Assembly: GCA_964411505.1 (NCBI GenBank)
Contig: CAYPLH010000110.1
Location: forward strand, 1 to 6,545
Source of the DNA: CAYPLH01 sp964411505
GTDB taxonomy: Bacteria > Bacillota > Clostridia > CAYPLH01 > DUMO01
DNA length: 6,545 nt
Direction of reading: 5' to 3'
The notes below the pieces were generated by a model that was given only the letters and a program-made list of their open reading frames with translations, did not search any database and was not told where the DNA came from. The position numbers were made by a program, and so were the translations under genes. Shown in pieces: positions 5,459 to 6,545 of this stretch (the first letter of the stretch is position 1; each line of letters begins with the position of its first letter).

Positions 5459-5464
5459 GTTGTA

Positions 5465-5483
5465 TAGGAAATGTATTTTCCTA
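5465..5483. promoter_or_regulatory. Palindrome upstream of the AraC-type gene promoter
   Basis: TAGGAAA (5465-5471) and TTTCCTA (5477-5483) flank 5 bp. The site ends 35 bp before the -35 hexamer at 5519, a normal place for an activator or an upstream repressor site. It could be bound by the AraC-type product or another regulator. The palindrome is seen directly and the binding protein is unknown. Confidence 0.45.
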
Positions 5484-5518
5484 CACGCTGGTATATACAG
5501 TGGGGTTTGTAAAATATA

Positions 5519-5547
5519 TTGACGGAGCTATGGTGAATAGATAAAAT
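5519..5547 (+). promoter_or_regulatory. Sigma-A promoter for the AraC-type regulator
   Basis: TTGACG (5519-5524) and TAAAAT (5542-5547) are 17 bp apart, each matching 5 of 6 consensus bases. The start would be near 5554, giving a short leader of about 40 nt. It lies after the TIM2 terminator, so the regulator is transcribed separately. Confidence 0.75.
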
Positions 5548-5593
5548 TGTATTATGTTAACTATAAAAAAATAGCAATGAATGGGGGAAAGGC

Positions 5594-6445
5594 ATGCGCC
5601 CGAAGACATTTGAATTTTCTGATGGGATACCGGTAAAGGTATTTGTAAGGTGTGTTGAGCAGTATCCCTACCACTGGCATGATACACTGGAAATTGTACA
5701 GGTGCAAAAAGGGTCTGTCAATATAAATATTGGTGATGAAATAATAAAGCTTAAAGAAAACGACATAGCAATTATTAACATAGACGAGCTGCACCGTATT
5801 ATCCAAAGCGAGGAGAATGAATTACTGTTTGCAGAGATTTCGGGAGAATATTTTCGTAACCTTTTTCCGGACAACAATTTTTGGTATGTCTATTGCTGTT
5901 CAGCTTATCATCAAGGTGAACTGCCTCAAAAGTATAAAGAGCTCAAAGAATATGTTGCTCAACTGATTTTGGCTATAAATGGAAACAAGCTTCATTCAGG
6001 CTATAATTTTAATATTGAAAGTATACTAAAAGAAATGCTTCTTCATATTACATACAATTTTGACTTCCTGCGATGGGGATATGGCACTGAGCCCTTTGAT
6101 GATAAGATTGTGGAAAGGCTCCGAAAAATTGTCGAGTATTTAGGAAGCAATTTTGAGTTGAATCCGGGACTGAAAGAATTGTCTCAAGAGGTGGATGTCA
6201 GCCTTTATCATTTATCTCACAATATTAAAGAGAAGTTTGGCGCTTCCTTTTTGAATTTGTTTTATTACAGTAAATGCGAATATGCTGCAAAACTGCTTCT
6301 GAGTACAAATAATAGGATTATCGACATAGCCCTTGAATGCGGTTTTTCCGACCCTAAATACCTTATCAAGCACTTTAAGCAATACTTTAAATGTTCTCCT
6401 TCCCAATTTCGTAAAGAATATATGCATGTTTATTCATCAGTATGA
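5594..6445 (+). CDS. AraC-family transcriptional regulator with N-terminal cupin sensor domain
   Basis: The 283-residue protein joins an N-terminal cupin to a C-terminal double helix-turn-helix. The cupin has H27-W-H29-x3-E33 followed six residues later by G40, which is the cupin motif 1 spacing, and a later H67. The DNA-binding part covers about 180-276, with the first helix-turn-helix near 192-211 and the second near 242-262 (IIDIALECGFSDPKYLIKHF), then the typical PSQFRKEY end. ATG at 5594 follows GGGGG about 6 nt upstream, a weak ribosome binding site. Members of this type usually sense a sugar or related small molecule through the cupin and activate catabolic genes. It has its own promoter, and a second strong promoter lies downstream at the window edge, so the target may be the next gene, the sugar cluster, or both. 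The cupin retains metal-ligand-like residues, which many AraC sensors lack. Confidence 0.93.
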   Translation: MRPKTFEFSDGIPVKVFVRCVEQYPYHWHDTLEIVQVQKGSVNINIGDEIIKLKENDIAIINIDELHRIIQSEENELLFAEISGEYFRNLFPDNNFWYVYCCSAYHQGELPQKYKELKEYVAQLILAINGNKLHSGYNFNIESILKEMLLHITYNFDFLRWGYGTEPFDDKIVERLRKIVEYLGSNFELNPGLKELSQEVDVSLYHLSHNIKEKFGASFLNLFYYSKCEYAAKLLLSTNNRIIDIALECGFSDPKYLIKHFKQYFKCSPSQFRKEYMHVYSSV

Positions 6446-6449
6446 GTTA

Positions 6450-6489
6450 TTGCAGTAAAATCATTCCCTGCAAATAAAAATTAATTTTT
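6450..6489 (+). terminator. Weak terminator or AT-rich junction after the AraC-type gene
   Basis: TTGCAG (6450-6455) pairs with CTGCAA (6468-6473) around a 12-nt loop, followed by A-rich then T-rich sequence. The palindrome AAAAATTAATTTTT (6476-6489) follows and lies just upstream of the next -35, where it could act as an UP element. As a terminator it is weak. Confidence 0.35.
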
Positions 6490-6491
6490 TC

Positions 6492-6520
6492 TTGACCCGA
6501 ACAAATGTTTGATATATAAT
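6492..6520 (+). promoter_or_regulatory. Strong sigma-A promoter for a gene beyond the window
   Basis: TTGACC (6492-6497) and TATAAT (6515-6520) are separated by 17 bp. The -10 is full consensus and the -35 matches 5 of 6. CAAA-TG-TTTG (6502-6511) sits in the spacer, and TTTGATATA is repeated at 6508-6516 and 6521-6529, around the -10 and the start site. These repeats could bind a regulator, for instance the adjacent AraC-type protein, since that family often binds direct repeats. Confidence 0.75.
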
Positions 6521-6545
6521 TTTGATATAAGATGTGTTAAAATTA

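Overview
The window looks like low-GC Firmicutes DNA, most likely from a clostridium. It is AT-rich, has strong GGAG-type ribosome binding sites, near-consensus sigma-A promoters with 17-bp spacers, and hairpin-plus-T-tract terminators. The genus cannot be fixed from sequence alone. All six convincing genes are on the + strand, and I see no convincing minus-strand gene, tRNA, rRNA or CRISPR array.

Layout. Positions 1-213 are a non-coding leader rich in inverted repeats. Positions 214-972 encode a xylose-isomerase-like TIM-barrel protein (TIM1), closed by a strong terminator. Positions 973-1349 hold that terminator, a GC-richer structured island of unknown origin, a strong promoter and two operator-like palindromes. 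Positions 1350-2342 encode a LacI/GalR-family regulator. It is followed by a ThuA-like protein (2542-3264), a Gfo/Idh/MocA oxidoreductase (3320-4405) and a second TIM-barrel sugar isomerase/epimerase (TIM2, 4638-5381). A strong terminator at 5431-5458 ends this block. An AraC-family regulator with a cupin sensor domain (5594-6445) has its own promoter. A strong promoter near the right edge serves a gene beyond the window.

How the genes may work together (inference). A NAD(P)-dependent Gfo/Idh/MocA dehydrogenase, two metal-type TIM-barrel isomerases/epimerases, a ThuA-like protein and a LacI-type regulator resemble carbohydrate modules that oxidise a sugar ring, usually at C3, and then epimerise, eliminate or reduce the keto-sugar. 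Precedents are ThuA/ThuB of rhizobia, YcjS/YcjR with the regulator YcjW in E. coli, and DgpA with DgpB/DgpC for C-glycosides. No transporter, kinase or glycoside hydrolase is present here, so the substrate cannot be named. The clearest regulatory signal is a 20-bp palindrome over the ribosome binding site of the lacI-type gene, with a related palindrome at the predicted transcription start about 111 bp upstream. This suggests autoregulation, or CcpA control because both sites also resemble cre boxes.
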